Shown here: positions 31,821 through 41,852 of the stretch, piece after piece | Layout: every line of letters starts with the position of its first letter | Numbering within the stretch: position 1 is the first letter of the stretch | Assembly (NCBI RefSeq): GCF_000517625.1 | Contig: NZ_CP007055.1 | Span: 1,364,001 to 1,428,000, forward strand | Source of the DNA: Halostagnicola larsenii XH-48 | GTDB taxonomy: Archaea; Halobacteriota; Halobacteria; Halobacteriales; Natrialbaceae | Length of the DNA stretch: 64,000 nucleotides | Direction of reading: 5' to 3' | The notes under the pieces: model-generated | The model's input: the letters and a program-made list of their open reading frames with translations, nothing else | Database searches by the model: none | Told to the model about the DNA's origin: nothing | Made by a program: the position numbers and the translations under genes

Positions 31821-32519
31821 ATGGAGTACCACGAATTCGAACCCGTTTACGAGGCCATTTTGGTGGATTTCGGCTTCGACCGAGCGGCCGACGAACGCGC
31901 ACGCGATATCCTCGCGAAACTGACCGAGCCGTTCGATCTCGAGCGACTCCGTGCGACTCGGGGGTCAACCGTCGCGATCGCGGGGGCGGGACCGTCCCTC
32001 GAGACGCGAGACTCGCTCGAGCGCGCTCGAGGGTGCGACGTCGTCTTCGGGGCGTCGACCGCGGTCGATACGCTCGAAGCGCACGATATCCCGGTCGATT
32101 GCATGGTGACGGATCTCGATAAGAATCCGGAGACGGTCGTTCGGTTGACCGAGCGAGGCACGCCCGTAGCGGTACACGCACACGGGGACAACATCGGAGC
32201 GGTTCGGGATGTCGTCCCGCGATGTCGCCTCGAGTACGTGTTGCCGACGACGCAGGCTGCCCCGGCCGGTCCCGTTCGGAATCCGGGCGGCTTTACTGAC
32301 GGTGATCGAGCGGCGTTTCTCGCGGACGCACTCGGTGCCGGTCGGCTCGTTTTCGTCGGTTGGGACTTCGAAGACACCTCCGTCGACTCGATGAAAGCCA
32401 AAAAGCTCCGGTGGGCGCGGCGACTCCTGTACTTACTCGAGACGCGGCGTAACGAGCGGTTCTCCGTTCTCGACGGCCATCGCGAGTCGATCGACACCAG
32501 CGCGCTCTCGCTCGAGTAA
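31821..32519 (+). CDS. mptE: 6-hydroxymethyl-7,8-dihydropterin diphosphokinase, MptE-like
   Basis: A 232-residue DUF115-type protein. STVAIAGAGPSLETRDSLE, GASTAVDTLEAHDIPVDCMV then TDLDKN, HAHGDN and GWDFEDTSVDSMKAKKLRWA are the conserved blocks of archaeal MptE, which pyrophosphorylates the pterin used by dihydropteroate synthase. Its place after folP fits. The start at 31821 is the first ATG of the coding frame. Confidence 0.88.
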   Translation: MEYHEFEPVYEAILVDFGFDRAADERARDILAKLTEPFDLERLRATRGSTVAIAGAGPSLETRDSLERARGCDVVFGASTAVDTLEAHDIPVDCMVTDLDKNPETVVRLTERGTPVAVHAHGDNIGAVRDVVPRCRLEYVLPTTQAAPAGPVRNPGGFTDGDRAAFLADALGAGRLVFVGWDFEDTSVDSMKAKKLRWARRLLYLLETRRNERFSVLDGHRESIDTSALSLE

Positions 32520-32579
32520 ATCGTTTCACGACGGTCCGCATCGTCGTCTCCGAGAAGCGACGCGGAAAGCAGCGGGCGA

Positions 32580-33743
32580 TCAGAAGAGCGCGTCGATCTC
32601 GCCGCCGGTGTCCATGAGCGACGAGAACTGCTCGTGACTCTGGGCCTGAACGTCCGCGGTTCGGTGTTTGGCGTCGATCGCGACCTGCTGTAGCGTCTCG
32701 ATTCGAGGAACTGATGTCACGCCGCTCAAGAGGACGATCGATCCGACCTCGCGTTCCCCGACCAGCGGGTAATCGCCGCCGCGGATCTCCATACTCCCCG
32801 TTTCTTCCTCGAGCCACTTGCGTCCGCGTTCGACGCCCTTTCTGTTGAGATACGCCGGCGGTCCAGTCGCGACTGCGAGCCCGCGTTCAGCACTCGAGAT
32901 GTCACAGGGAAGCGTGAGTCGACCGAGCGCTGCCTTTCGGATCAGGCTCGTCATCCGGTTGGTTGCGGACAGTTCGTCGGTCGAGTGCCCATCGCGGAAT
33001 TTAGAGAGGAGCCCGTCAGTAGGGTTTTCGACGGTTTCTCGAGCGTACCCGACCGTCGAAATGCCGCCGCCGGAGAGCGTGTTGATGATCTCCGAGGAGT
33101 CGACGACGCTCTCGGCGACGTGGTCTCCCTCTGTGACCTCGCCGGCCGCGAACAGGAGCCCGAACCGTTCTGCGATTTCGCGGTTTATCTGCCCGTAGCC
33201 GCCGCGTACCGATTCGCCAGTCTGTCGCCAGGCGTCGTTGTCGAAGACGAGTAGGTTATCGACTTCGTGGACGAACGTCTGGAACGATCGGGCTGCGTTG
33301 AGCGTGTAAATGCCACCCTCGTCCGTTGCTGGGAGAATCCCGAGTCCGTACACGGGTTCCGAGTAGATGCGCTTGAGGTGTTTTGCGAGGACGGGTGCGC
33401 CGCCCGAACCGGTTCCGCCGCCCATTCCGGCGACGACCAGGAAGGCGTCGATTTCGTGGACTGGAACGCAATCGACGGCACCCTGTATCTCGTCGATGTC
33501 CTCTTCGGTCACCGTCGCTCCGAGTTCGTTGTCAGCGCCGACGCCGTGTCCTTTCACCCGCGTCTGCCCGATGAGTACTCGGTTCTCCGTTGGTATCTGC
33601 TCGAGCCCTTGCAGATCGGCCGTCGCGGAGTTGACCGCGATCGCCGATTCGACGAAGCTCCCGTCGATCGTACGCTCGTACGCCAGGAACTCGTCGACAA
33701 CTTTCCCGCCTGCCTGGCCGAAGCCGATGAGTGCGAGTTTCAT
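32580..33743 (-). CDS. cetZ: CetZ tubulin-like cytoskeletal protein
   Basis: A 387-residue tubulin/FtsZ superfamily GTPase of the haloarchaeal CetZ group. LALIGFGQAGGKVVDEFL opens the fold; GMGGGTGSGG (106-115) is the nucleotide-binding T4 loop, and DNELGATVTEEDID and FDNDAWRQ follow. CetZ proteins shape cells and affect motility rather than division. Transcribed alone, with the start 27 bases downstream of a pyrimidine-rich region. Which CetZ paralogue it is cannot be decided here. Confidence 0.93.
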   Translation of the reverse strand: MKLALIGFGQAGGKVVDEFLAYERTIDGSFVESAIAVNSATADLQGLEQIPTENRVLIGQTRVKGHGVGADNELGATVTEEDIDEIQGAVDCVPVHEIDAFLVVAGMGGGTGSGGAPVLAKHLKRIYSEPVYGLGILPATDEGGIYTLNAARSFQTFVHEVDNLLVFDNDAWRQTGESVRGGYGQINREIAERFGLLFAAGEVTEGDHVAESVVDSSEIINTLSGGGISTVGYARETVENPTDGLLSKFRDGHSTDELSATNRMTSLIRKAALGRLTLPCDISSAERGLAVATGPPAYLNRKGVERGRKWLEEETGSMEIRGGDYPLVGEREVGSIVLLSGVTSVPRIETLQQVAIDAKHRTADVQAQSHEQFSSLMDTGGEIDALF

Positions 33744-34002
33744 AGCTTGCGATGTGGCCGTTCTCCGGGATCGATCGGCGGGGTCCCGCCGAAACGGGAA
33801 CGGGTTCCACGTTCATCACGTCCGGAATAGTGAGTATTGTTATGGGTCGCATACGATCGATAAAAACACAATCAGGCATTCAATACTATCATCGATTCGT
33901 GAACGAACGCGTCGAACAGCGGTTGACGAAGTGGGGGTGAGAAGTCGAATACACCCGAAAATAACCAGCAAACTTATTGCTTGTCAAGAGTTAGCATTGG
34001 TT

Positions 34003-34314
34003 ATGGTCTATCCAACAGACACTTCCACGGCCGGTCGGCAGCTCCCCCCGAGCCAAGCCATCATCGAAGCCGTCGCAAGTGCCGAAGGTGTCGATGTTGT
34101 GGATCTCAGGCCGCCCGCGTACGAACCGCTGTATTCTGCAATCGATCCCGAAGCGCTCGACTTCCTGTTTGATCACCCGGACGAATCGAGCCGGTCCGGT
34201 ATTCGAGTTTCCTTCACGTACGAGGGATACGATATCGTCGTGTACGACGGCGGCCGGGTCGACGTTTCGGAGGTGAGTTCCTCCACCGGGGCGGTCAATT
34301 CAGTCGATAACTGA
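34003..34314 (+). CDS. HalOD1 domain protein
   Basis: A 103-residue stand-alone HalOD1 (halobacterial output domain 1). PPSQAIIEAVASAEGVDVVD, RPPAYEPLYSAIDPEALDFL and IRVSFTYEGYDIVVYDGG are the conserved parts. The domain is usually an output module in haloarchaeal signal proteins; the free form may be a regulator. Leaderless: AACTTATTG (33971-33979) lies about 27 bases upstream. Confidence 0.85.
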   Translation: MVYPTDTSTAGRQLPPSQAIIEAVASAEGVDVVDLRPPAYEPLYSAIDPEALDFLFDHPDESSRSGIRVSFTYEGYDIVVYDGGRVDVSEVSSSTGAVNSVDN

Positions 34315-34398
34315 TACTCAAGCTCCGGGCCGGACGGACCATTCGGTCTCGAGTGCGCCGTCGGTAGCTACTCGGGACAACCGTGTCTCCCCTTCGAG

Positions 34399-35364
34399 TC
34401 AGCTCCAGTATGCGTCTCCGGGTTTCGTATCGAAGCGAACCCGCTCGAGAAACTCGATCGCCTTCTCGAGACCCTCGCGCGAACTGGTGAGCGAATCTTC
34501 GTGTTCGATGCTCAGAACGCCGTCGTAGCCGACCATGCGTAACGTCGAAACGATGTCTTTCCAGTGGCGCTCGTCGTGTCCATAGCCGACGGACCGAAAC
34601 AGCCACGACCGATTCGGTTCGTCGTCGTACGGCGTCGTATCGAGAACGCCCTTCTCTCGGGTCTGCGATTCGTAGATTCTGGTATCTTTGGCGTGGACGT
34701 GGTTGATCGCCCCGTGATCGCCGAGCAGTCGGATCGCGTCCATGATGGAGATTCCCTGCCAGTAGAGGTGTGACGGATCGAAGTTGGCCCCGACCCGGTC
34801 GTTGGTCGCTTCGCGCAATCGGAGTAGTCCGTGGGGTTCGTACACCAGCATGTTCGGGTGCATTTCGATTCCGACGTCGACTCCGTGGTCCGCGGCGAAC
34901 TCAGCGAGGTCTGCCCAGAACTCGAGGGCGAGATCCCACTGGTATTCGAGCGCGTCGGCGTGTTCGGACGGCCACGGCGCCGTAATCCAGTTCGGTACCT
35001 CGTCGTCCGGGCCGCCGGCGGGCAGCCCCGAAAAGCAGGTCACCGTGGACACCTCGAGCTGGTCGGCAAGCTGAATCGCCTCTCGAAGCTCCCTCGATGC
35101 CGTCTCCGCTCGATGTTCGTTCGGGTGGAGCGGATTGTTGTGAACGGCGAGCGCGCTGATTCGGACTTCGTACGTCTCGAGGACGTCTTCGAGGTCGGCC
35201 TGCGCGTCGTCGTCGTCTAAGAAATCGGCACGTGCCAGGTGATCCTGTCCCGGAAATCCGCCGGCGCCGGGTTCAATCGCGGTAACGCCCTGTTCGTTGC
35301 AGTACGCGAGTGCACCCTCGAGAGATTCGTTCGCCAGCGGCGGGGTGTGCAGACCGATCTCCAT
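34399..35364 (-). CDS. sugar phosphate isomerase/epimerase (AP-endonuclease-2 fold)
   Basis: A 321-residue TIM barrel. Metal-site signatures of the IolE/xylose-isomerase-like family are seen: VTCFSGLPAGG, DVGIEMHPNMLVYEP (E, H), ANFDPSHLYWQGISI (D, H), HVHAKDTRI (H, D) and LSIEHEDS (E). It probably isomerises or dehydrates an oxidised sugar after the dehydrogenase that precedes it. Last gene of the sugar cluster, but with its own TATA-like CTTATATC about 25 bases before the start. Confidence 0.85.
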   Translation of the reverse strand: MEIGLHTPPLANESLEGALAYCNEQGVTAIEPGAGGFPGQDHLARADFLDDDDAQADLEDVLETYEVRISALAVHNNPLHPNEHRAETASRELREAIQLADQLEVSTVTCFSGLPAGGPDDEVPNWITAPWPSEHADALEYQWDLALEFWADLAEFAADHGVDVGIEMHPNMLVYEPHGLLRLREATNDRVGANFDPSHLYWQGISIMDAIRLLGDHGAINHVHAKDTRIYESQTREKGVLDTTPYDDEPNRSWLFRSVGYGHDERHWKDIVSTLRMVGYDGVLSIEHEDSLTSSREGLEKAIEFLERVRFDTKPGDAYWS

Positions 35365-35416
35365 AGGGTTCGTTTGACGCCAGCGGCGATATAAGACGGG
35401 GGCTTGTCAACGCCCC

Positions 35417-35448
35417 AATCAGTAACCCACGGAATCAGTAACCCACGG
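35417..35448. repeat. perfect 16-base tandem duplication
   Basis: AATCAGTAACCCACGG occurs twice in direct succession (35417-35432 and 35433-35448), between the dehydrogenase stop and the promoter of the isomerase. Short inverted parts are lacking. It could be slippage or a double binding site. Confidence 0.6.
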
Positions 35449-35506
35449 ACCACGACCGATGGTCCGTAGAAATCCTTCGATTGCGGGAACGAGTGACCAC
35501 CCAGCG

Positions 35507-36574
35507 TCAACTCGAGAACGAAATCGTGCTCCCGTCGTCGCTCGATCGATAGATCGCGTCGATAATCCGTTGGACGTCGAGTGCCTGCTCGACGCTGTTC
35601 TCGAGGTCGATATCGGTACCGATCGCGTCGAAAAACGCGGCCTGTTCGTCGCTGTGGGTATCGTTCTGTCGGGTCGTTATCGACGTATCTTCGAGGTGAT
35701 CCGGACCGGTTTTACTGGCCGAGTGCACGCTCAAGTCGTTCTCGAGAAGATCGAACCTCGCGGCTGCGTCGGTGCCGCGAACGACGAACTCGTGGCTTTC
35801 GGGGCGATTGGTCGCCCAGGCTACCTCGAGCGAAATCGTCTGATTTTGTTCACAGCGCACGAAAGCGCTCGCGGAGTCGTCGACGTCGAACTCGCTCGGC
35901 CCGGAGTCGGTTCCCCACATATCGAGATAGGCGTATTCGTCTCGAGAGCCGAACTCGCCGCGTGTCACACCGGTTACTTCCTCGACCTGTGGGTACCCGA
36001 GCAGATAGAGCGACAGATCGACCGCGTGCACGCCGAGGTCGATGAGCGCGCCGCCGCCGGCGATCGCTCGCCGGGTGAACCACGAACCGCGTCCGGGGAT
36101 CCCCCGTCTACGAACGTAGTTGGCCTCGAGGTGCTGGACGGTTCCCAGTTCTCCTCGTTCGATCCGATTTTTAACGATCTGAACCGTGTTTGCGAAGCGA
36201 TTGTTGAATCCGACCATCGTGACCCCGGACGACTCCGTGGCCGCCTCGGCGATCCGCTCTGCGCTCTCGAGCGTGTGGGCGAGTGGCTTCTCGAGCAGGA
36301 CGTGAAGGTCGTCTTCGAAGGCTGCAACGGCGTACTGCTCGTGAAACTTGTTCGGCGTCGTGATGATAATCGCCTCGGCAACGTCGTATAGCTCTTCGTA
36401 GTCCTCGTACACGTCGACGTCGTACCGCCGCCCGAACCGTTTTCGCGCCTCTGGGGCGACGTCCATCCCCCCGACCAACGGGATGCCGAGCTCGAGCAGC
36501 CGCTCGGCGTGGTACTGACCGATGTTTCCGAGGCCCACGATTCCGGTTTTGATATCGGTTCGGTCGAGAGTCAT
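35507..36574 (-). CDS. Gfo/Idh/MocA-family sugar dehydrogenase
   Basis: A 355-residue NAD(P)-dependent oxidoreductase. GIVGLGNIGQYHAERLLEL is the Rossmann dinucleotide motif, LLEKPLAHTLESAERI the EKP motif, and GGGALIDLGVHAVDLSLYLL the substrate-side GGxxxDxxxH motif. It probably oxidises the sugar imported by the adjacent ABC transporter. Substrate not determinable from sequence. Confidence 0.9.
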   Translation of the reverse strand: MTLDRTDIKTGIVGLGNIGQYHAERLLELGIPLVGGMDVAPEARKRFGRRYDVDVYEDYEELYDVAEAIIITTPNKFHEQYAVAAFEDDLHVLLEKPLAHTLESAERIAEAATESSGVTMVGFNNRFANTVQIVKNRIERGELGTVQHLEANYVRRRGIPGRGSWFTRRAIAGGGALIDLGVHAVDLSLYLLGYPQVEEVTGVTRGEFGSRDEYAYLDMWGTDSGPSEFDVDDSASAFVRCEQNQTISLEVAWATNRPESHEFVVRGTDAAARFDLLENDLSVHSASKTGPDHLEDTSITTRQNDTHSDEQAAFFDAIGTDIDLENSVEQALDVQRIIDAIYRSSDDGSTISFSS

Positions 36575-36732
36575 AGGTTCTGATTAGCCCTGCTAGTCCG
36601 GGTTGTGCGACGGCAGTGGCTGTCCGACGGTCGAAGGTAGTGACTCGGTCGTCTTTGGTCCATCGGCGATTTGCAGCGAGCGAGGGAGCGGGCGCTTTCG
36701 CCTCGAACGGCCGATCACGAGGGGAGGTCGTT

Positions 36733-37920
36733 TCAATCGTCTGCCTCGGTCATCGTCGCTCCGTCGTCCGCTCCGCCGCGTTCTGCGATCCCGTGGGTGA
36801 GCGCCGTTCCCGTTTCCGTATCGAACAGGTGAACCTTCGTGCCGTCGAAGACGACATCGGCCTGCTGGTCGTCGGTGATCTGGGTATCGGACGTGACGCT
36901 CATCAGTAGCTGATCCGGTGAGGAGGCAGCATCTCGATCCATCCCGCCCTCGGCGCCTTCCGAGAGCAACAGGTAGACGAACATCTCGTCACCCATCGGT
37001 TCGATGACGTCCGTTCGGGTCGAGATCGGCTGTGTCGACTGGGTAACTGTCTCTGACTTCGTCGCGAGGTGGATGTCCTCGGGTCGAATCCCGAGCGTAA
37101 CGGACCGTCCGATGGACGTGTCGGGAACGCGAGATGGGTCGAACGCGACGTGAAAGTTCGGCGTCTCGAGCCCATCCTCGACGAGTTCTCCCTCGATGAA
37201 ATTCATCGACGGCGAGCCGATGAAGCCGGCGACGAACAGGTTGTCCGGCTCGTTGTAACAGACCAGCGGCGGATCGATCTGCTGGAGTCTCCCGGCGTCT
37301 AAGACGGCGATGCGGTCTGCCATCGTCATCGCCTCGGCTTGATCGTGCGTGACGTAGATGACCGTCGTCTGTAGCTCCCGATGGAGCCGCTGGAGTTCGG
37401 TCCGCATGTGGACGCGCAGTTTCGCGTCGAGATTCGCGAGGGGTTCGTCCATCAGGAACACGCCCGGATTTCTGACGATCGCGCGGGCGATCGCCACCCG
37501 CTGGCGCTGTCCGCCCGATAGCTCGTCGGGCATCCGCTCTAACATCCCCTCTAGCTGGACGATGTCGGCGGCCTGAGAGACGCGCCGTTCGATCTCGTCG
37601 TCGTCGTAGGTTCGCAGCCGAAGCCCGAACGAGATGTTTTCGAAGACGTCCAGGTGGGGAAACAGCGCGATGTTCTGAAAGACCATCGCGACGCCCCTGT
37701 CTTTCGGCGCGAGATTCGTGACCTCGCGCTCGCCGATGTAGATGGTGCCGTCGGTCGGCTTCGTCAGCCCGGCGACGGTCTCCATCGTCGTCGATTTCCC
37801 GCAGCCAGAGGGCCCGACGAGACAGAGGAATTCTCCGTCCTCGATGTCGAGTGAGATATCGTCCACTGCGGTGATGTCTTCGTAGCGTTTCGTGACGTGT
37901 TCGAGTCGTACTCGTGCCAT
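36733..37920 (-). CDS. sugar ABC transporter ATPase (MalK/UgpC type)
   Basis: A 395-residue ATPase of the CUT1 class. Walker A GPSGCGKST (36-44), Q-loop, signature LSGGQRQR, Walker B VFLMDEPLANLDAKLR and H-loop YVTHDQAEAMTMADR are intact. The C-terminal TOBE domains (about 240-380) contain VTLGIRPEDIHLA. It powers the two permeases that precede it; 10 bases separate it from the previous gene. Confidence 0.93.
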   Translation of the reverse strand: MARVRLEHVTKRYEDITAVDDISLDIEDGEFLCLVGPSGCGKSTTMETVAGLTKPTDGTIYIGEREVTNLAPKDRGVAMVFQNIALFPHLDVFENISFGLRLRTYDDDEIERRVSQAADIVQLEGMLERMPDELSGGQRQRVAIARAIVRNPGVFLMDEPLANLDAKLRVHMRTELQRLHRELQTTVIYVTHDQAEAMTMADRIAVLDAGRLQQIDPPLVCYNEPDNLFVAGFIGSPSMNFIEGELVEDGLETPNFHVAFDPSRVPDTSIGRSVTLGIRPEDIHLATKSETVTQSTQPISTRTDVIEPMGDEMFVYLLLSEGAEGGMDRDAASSPDQLLMSVTSDTQITDDQQADVVFDGTKVHLFDTETGTALTHGIAERGGADDGATMTEADD

Positions 37921-37929
37921 GGTAGTCTC

Positions 37930-39069
37930 TTATTCTTTGAGCGCGCCCGCGGTGAGTCCGCTGACGATCCGTTCTTGGGCCACGATCACCAGGATCGCGA
38001 CGGGAATGACCCCGATGATACTGGACGCGGCCATGAGGTGATACATCACTTCGTACTGGCCCTGATACCCGAGGATTCCCTCGAGGATCGGGGCCCAGTT
38101 CTGGGGCTGGCCGTCGGTCATCAGAAACGAGAAGAAGAACTCGTTGTAGACGGCGATGAAGGTCAACACGCCGGCGGTCGCGACGCCGGGTGCCGACAAC
38201 GGGATGATGACCCGGAACAACGCGCCCAGTCGGGTGGTTCCTTCGACCCGTGCGGCGTCCTCGAGACCGTCGGGTATCTGTGAGTAAAACGTCGTCAGGA
38301 TGAAAATGGCCAGCGGCATAAAGATCGCCGACAGCGGCAGCACCATCGCGCCGGGCGTGTTGTACAGCGTTCCGTTGCCCGTAATCGGCTCAAGTATCCC
38401 GACGGGCGTGTTGAACAAATCGTTCAACGGGATGAAAAACGCCGCTGGCGGGAAAAACGAAATGACCAACACGAGCAACAACAGGGGTAGCTTCCCGGGG
38501 AACTCGAGCCGTCCGAAGGCGTAGCCCGCGAGACTCGCGATGACGAGCACGACGATGGTCGACGCCGTCGCGATGACGAAGCTATTGAACATGTATCGGT
38601 GGAACGGAATAACCTGAAAAACCTCCACGAACGCGCCGGGATTGAACCCGTTCGGCGTGAGGAAAATATCCTGTTGACGCCCCTCCGGCGTCAACGCTAC
38701 CATCAGGAGCCAGTAGAACGGAAACAGCGTCGTCAACAGAAAGAATATCGTCGCGACGTAGAACATCGACCTGTACACGCGTCCGGGGTTCGAAATCGAA
38801 TCGGCGACCCACCGCTGAAAGGGCCCTCGGCGTAAGGGTTCGTCCTCGGACCCGCCGACGGTCGTTTTGCTGTCTTCCGTCTCGCGGTTAGCCGTCCCGC
38901 CGTCGGCCACCTTGACGTTACCCGGTCCACCGTCGGCCGCTCGAGTCGCCGGATGACCGTTTTCGACGCCCGTACGATCTTCCGGATCGGCGTCGGTGCT
39001 GGCCCCAGCGTCGAGTCCTTCGGGAGTCGATTCGTATTCGTCGTCGGAGGTGGTCGAATCATCGGTCAT
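37930..39069 (-). CDS. sugar ABC transporter permease, MalG-like
   Basis: A 379-residue inner-membrane permease with six helices and a 90-residue acidic, disordered N-terminus unusual in bacterial homologues. The EAA-type loop appears as EGTTRLGALFRVIIPLSAPG, the coupling helix for the ATPase. The start at 39069 directly overlaps the stop of the preceding permease. Part of a CUT1 importer. Confidence 0.92.
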   Translation of the reverse strand: MTDDSTTSDDEYESTPEGLDAGASTDADPEDRTGVENGHPATRAADGGPGNVKVADGGTANRETEDSKTTVGGSEDEPLRRGPFQRWVADSISNPGRVYRSMFYVATIFFLLTTLFPFYWLLMVALTPEGRQQDIFLTPNGFNPGAFVEVFQVIPFHRYMFNSFVIATASTIVVLVIASLAGYAFGRLEFPGKLPLLLLVLVISFFPPAAFFIPLNDLFNTPVGILEPITGNGTLYNTPGAMVLPLSAIFMPLAIFILTTFYSQIPDGLEDAARVEGTTRLGALFRVIIPLSAPGVATAGVLTFIAVYNEFFFSFLMTDGQPQNWAPILEGILGYQGQYEVMYHLMAASSIIGVIPVAILVIVAQERIVSGLTAGALKE

Positions 39070-40112
39070 CAGTAAACACCACTCTCGGTATCTCGGAAGA
39101 AGAAGACGTACATCGCGATGATGAGCCCGATCACGAGCGCCGTCGTGAACGCGACGGCGGCGGCGGTCGCGTAGATTCGGGTCCCGCCGAACATCGCTTC
39201 GACGACGAGGCAGGTGAGCGACGGGACGGCCGTACAGCCCGCGGTCGACTCGATGAGCCCGTACACGCGCATGGCGTCCATCGTCCGGAACAACATCGCG
39301 ACCAGCAACGCGGGCAACACCAGCGGGAGCGTGATCAGCTTGAACCGCTGCCACGGCGACGCCCCGGCGACTTCCGCGACGTCGTAGAGACTCCGATCGA
39401 TGCTCTGGAGTCCGGCGAGGATGAGCAGCGCCATGAATGCGGACGATTTCCAGATATCAGCGATGAGGATGATCAGAAACGAGTCGCGGCTATTCGCCAG
39501 CGGATTGGCTCCGAATAGCCCGATCGACTGCATGAGATCGCTTCCGAAGCCGACCGTCGGCTGAAAGAGCAAGAAGAAGATCATCCCCTGGATCACGATC
39601 GGAACGGCCCACGGCAAGATGATCGCGACGCGAACCCACCGCCGACCGCGAAAGTCCTGGTCGAGGACGTACGCCTGCCCGAACCCGATTAGCGTCTCGA
39701 GGACGACGCTGACGACCGCAAACGCGAGCGTGACGAAAAGCGCCTGCTGTAAGAACGGGACGCCGAACTCGAGGAACGGGAACGAAGACGAGATCGAAAC
39801 GTCGAGAAATTGCCGCGCAAGCCGCGCGTTTCCCGTGACAATGTCGACGTAGTTGTCGATTCCGACGAATCCGCCCAACGGCTCCGCGCCCCTGGTCTGG
39901 TCCGCCCGGAGCGACATCACGAACGTCCGTATGAGCGGATAGAACGCGATGAGCGCAAGCAACGCGAACGCCGGAAGCAAGAGCAGGTAGGCGTAGGCCG
40001 CCTCGCTCAATCCTTCCATCCAGTTGGTGATCGGGTTGCCGGTACGATCGTACTCGGACTCGCCGTCCTCGCCGATCAATACCTCTCCTTCGGTGTCAGT
40101 ATCAGTCGCCAT
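39069..40112 (-). CDS. sugar ABC transporter permease, MalF-like
   Basis: A 347-residue permease with about seven membrane helices after an acidic 35-residue N-terminus. EVAGASPWQRFKLITLPLVL is the EAA coupling motif. Partner of the MalG-like permease. Its start overlaps the end of the binding-protein gene by 11 bases, so they are co-translated. Confidence 0.92.
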   Translation of the reverse strand: MATDTDTEGEVLIGEDGESEYDRTGNPITNWMEGLSEAAYAYLLLLPAFALLALIAFYPLIRTFVMSLRADQTRGAEPLGGFVGIDNYVDIVTGNARLARQFLDVSISSSFPFLEFGVPFLQQALFVTLAFAVVSVVLETLIGFGQAYVLDQDFRGRRWVRVAIILPWAVPIVIQGMIFFLLFQPTVGFGSDLMQSIGLFGANPLANSRDSFLIILIADIWKSSAFMALLILAGLQSIDRSLYDVAEVAGASPWQRFKLITLPLVLPALLVAMLFRTMDAMRVYGLIESTAGCTAVPSLTCLVVEAMFGGTRIYATAAAVAFTTALVIGLIIAMYVFFFRDTESGVY

Positions 40113-41586
40113 GCTGTTCCTCCACGCTCGCTTCGCTCGCCTCGAGGCGCTCTGCGAGGTCGGACATGGCGCCCTCCGGGGATTTCACGCCACGATAGGC
40201 GGCATTGACTTCTTGAAAGATCAACGCGGATTGTTCGGGCCAGAGATCGGTAACGGGTCGCGGAACGGCGTTTTCTCCGGCGATCCGTATCTGTTCTGTG
40301 TACCGGGCGATGGGACCGATCTCGTCGGCACTCGCGTCCTCGATCAACTCGAGAATCGGCGGCAGATAGCCCAGTTGCTGGAAGATAGTGAGCATGACGT
40401 CCTCGGCCGTGAACGCCTCCATGACTGCCGCGGCCTGCTCGATCCGTTCGGTGTTTGGATTGAGCGTCAGGTGCCAGCCGCCGAGGCCGGCGGCCGTTCC
40501 GCCGACGCCCTCGAACTCCGCTTCCTCCTCGCTGACCGCGTACGGCATCGACATCACGCCCAAATCTTCACCGAAGGCGTCTTCGGCACCTGTCTGGGCG
40601 ACCGCGAACGGCCAGTTTCGATGCGCGACTGCGTCCCCGTTCGCGAACGGACTCAGAGACTGCTCTTCGGTCCACTGGACGATAGCCGACGGACAGATCT
40701 GTCGATAGCCCTCGAGGGCGTACTCGTCGTCGGAACCGTTGATGAACGTCCGCATCATCCGAATCGCGTCGAGTACGGGTTCCGATTCGACGGTAATCGG
40801 CCGATCTCCCGCGGTAAACAGGTTTTCGGTGCCACCGAAGTAGCCGCCTCCCCAGGTCGACATCTCCTCCGTGAACGTACAACAGGCGAGCCCTTCGTAG
40901 GCCGCAGCCTGCGTCGTAAATCCGAAATCCACGCCGCTTTCCTCGCGGGCGTCGGCGGTCGCTTCGGAGAACTCCTGCCACGTTGGCGGCTCCGTCGCCC
41001 ACCCGTCCGTCTCGTATCCTACATCGTCGATGAGGTCCCGCCGATACAGCATCAATCCGAAATCCGGGAACAACGGGAGCGCGTGGAGCGTCCCATTTCT
41101 CGGATCACGCGCCGTCTCGAGCGTCGCCTCGAGATACTCGTCTTCGATTCGCGTGAGGACCTCAGCCGAGAGCACCTCCTCGAGAGGCGTCGTCTGCTCT
41201 CGTAAGATAAACGGGATCGTCCAGCCGCTATCCATCATAAAGATGTCCGGCGGTGATCGTCCCGCCTGGAGCGCAGACTGGTACGACTGCATCCGCTGGG
41301 CGGAATCGTCGACGCCCGCTTGGACCTCGACGGTGATGTCCTCGTCGAGGCCTGCATCCCAGAGCGCCTGTTGGACGGATGGGGTCTCCCCTTCGGTGTG
41401 CATGATGCTCTCGAAGTCCGTGTCTCCGGACATAACGATCGTCCCCGGTTCGCGCGCCTGCCCCAGACAGCCGGCGACGGCAACGCTAGTCGCGGCCGCG
41501 GAAACTGACGCCGCTGTGAGGAATCCCCGGCGGGATACTCCACGCCGGGTGCGTTCCCGGATCACCTTCGGGCCCATCTCTTCCAA
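40102..41586 (-). CDS. Tat lipoprotein, sugar-binding protein of ABC transporter
   Basis: A 494-residue extracellular solute-binding protein (family 1). It has a twin-arginine signal SRRGFLTAASVSAAATS and a lipobox with C39 in VAGCLG. The mature part shows PDIFMMDSGW, LPLFPDFGLMLYRRDL and GGWHLTLNPNTERIEQA, typical for CUT1 binders. Delivers an unknown sugar to the two permeases. A TATA-like TTATAC lies about 25 bases upstream of the start. Confidence 0.9.
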   Translation of the reverse strand: MEEMGPKVIRERTRRGVSRRGFLTAASVSAAATSVAVAGCLGQAREPGTIVMSGDTDFESIMHTEGETPSVQQALWDAGLDEDITVEVQAGVDDSAQRMQSYQSALQAGRSPPDIFMMDSGWTIPFILREQTTPLEEVLSAEVLTRIEDEYLEATLETARDPRNGTLHALPLFPDFGLMLYRRDLIDDVGYETDGWATEPPTWQEFSEATADAREESGVDFGFTTQAAAYEGLACCTFTEEMSTWGGGYFGGTENLFTAGDRPITVESEPVLDAIRMMRTFINGSDDEYALEGYRQICPSAIVQWTEEQSLSPFANGDAVAHRNWPFAVAQTGAEDAFGEDLGVMSMPYAVSEEEAEFEGVGGTAAGLGGWHLTLNPNTERIEQAAAVMEAFTAEDVMLTIFQQLGYLPPILELIEDASADEIGPIARYTEQIRIAGENAVPRPVTDLWPEQSALIFQEVNAAYRGVKSPEGAMSDLAERLEASEASVEEQHGD

Positions 41587-41852
41587 CTAGAGACCGTTCT
41601 CCCGTATAATCCTTCGCAGGCAACGATGTAATAAAAACGGACTGTCCAGGTTTACCACGCGTCTAACAGGTGCTTACAACGGGACTCGGACGCGACCGAG
41701 GGTGCGATTACTGGCACTGGTCAATTCTCACCCTCGGCGCTCGAAATCGCTCTAAATAGGCTATGGCGGCCAGTGTAAGCAACTCCGAAATCAAATTCGC
41801 TGGGTAAAACGATCATTGCGAACGGACGAGCACCGGTTCGCGCCGAAACCAG

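Noticed and set aside
31638-31832. Minus-strand frame between folP and mptE
   Set aside because: No codon bias or homology pattern, and it overlaps the mptE start; secondary structure explains the region better.
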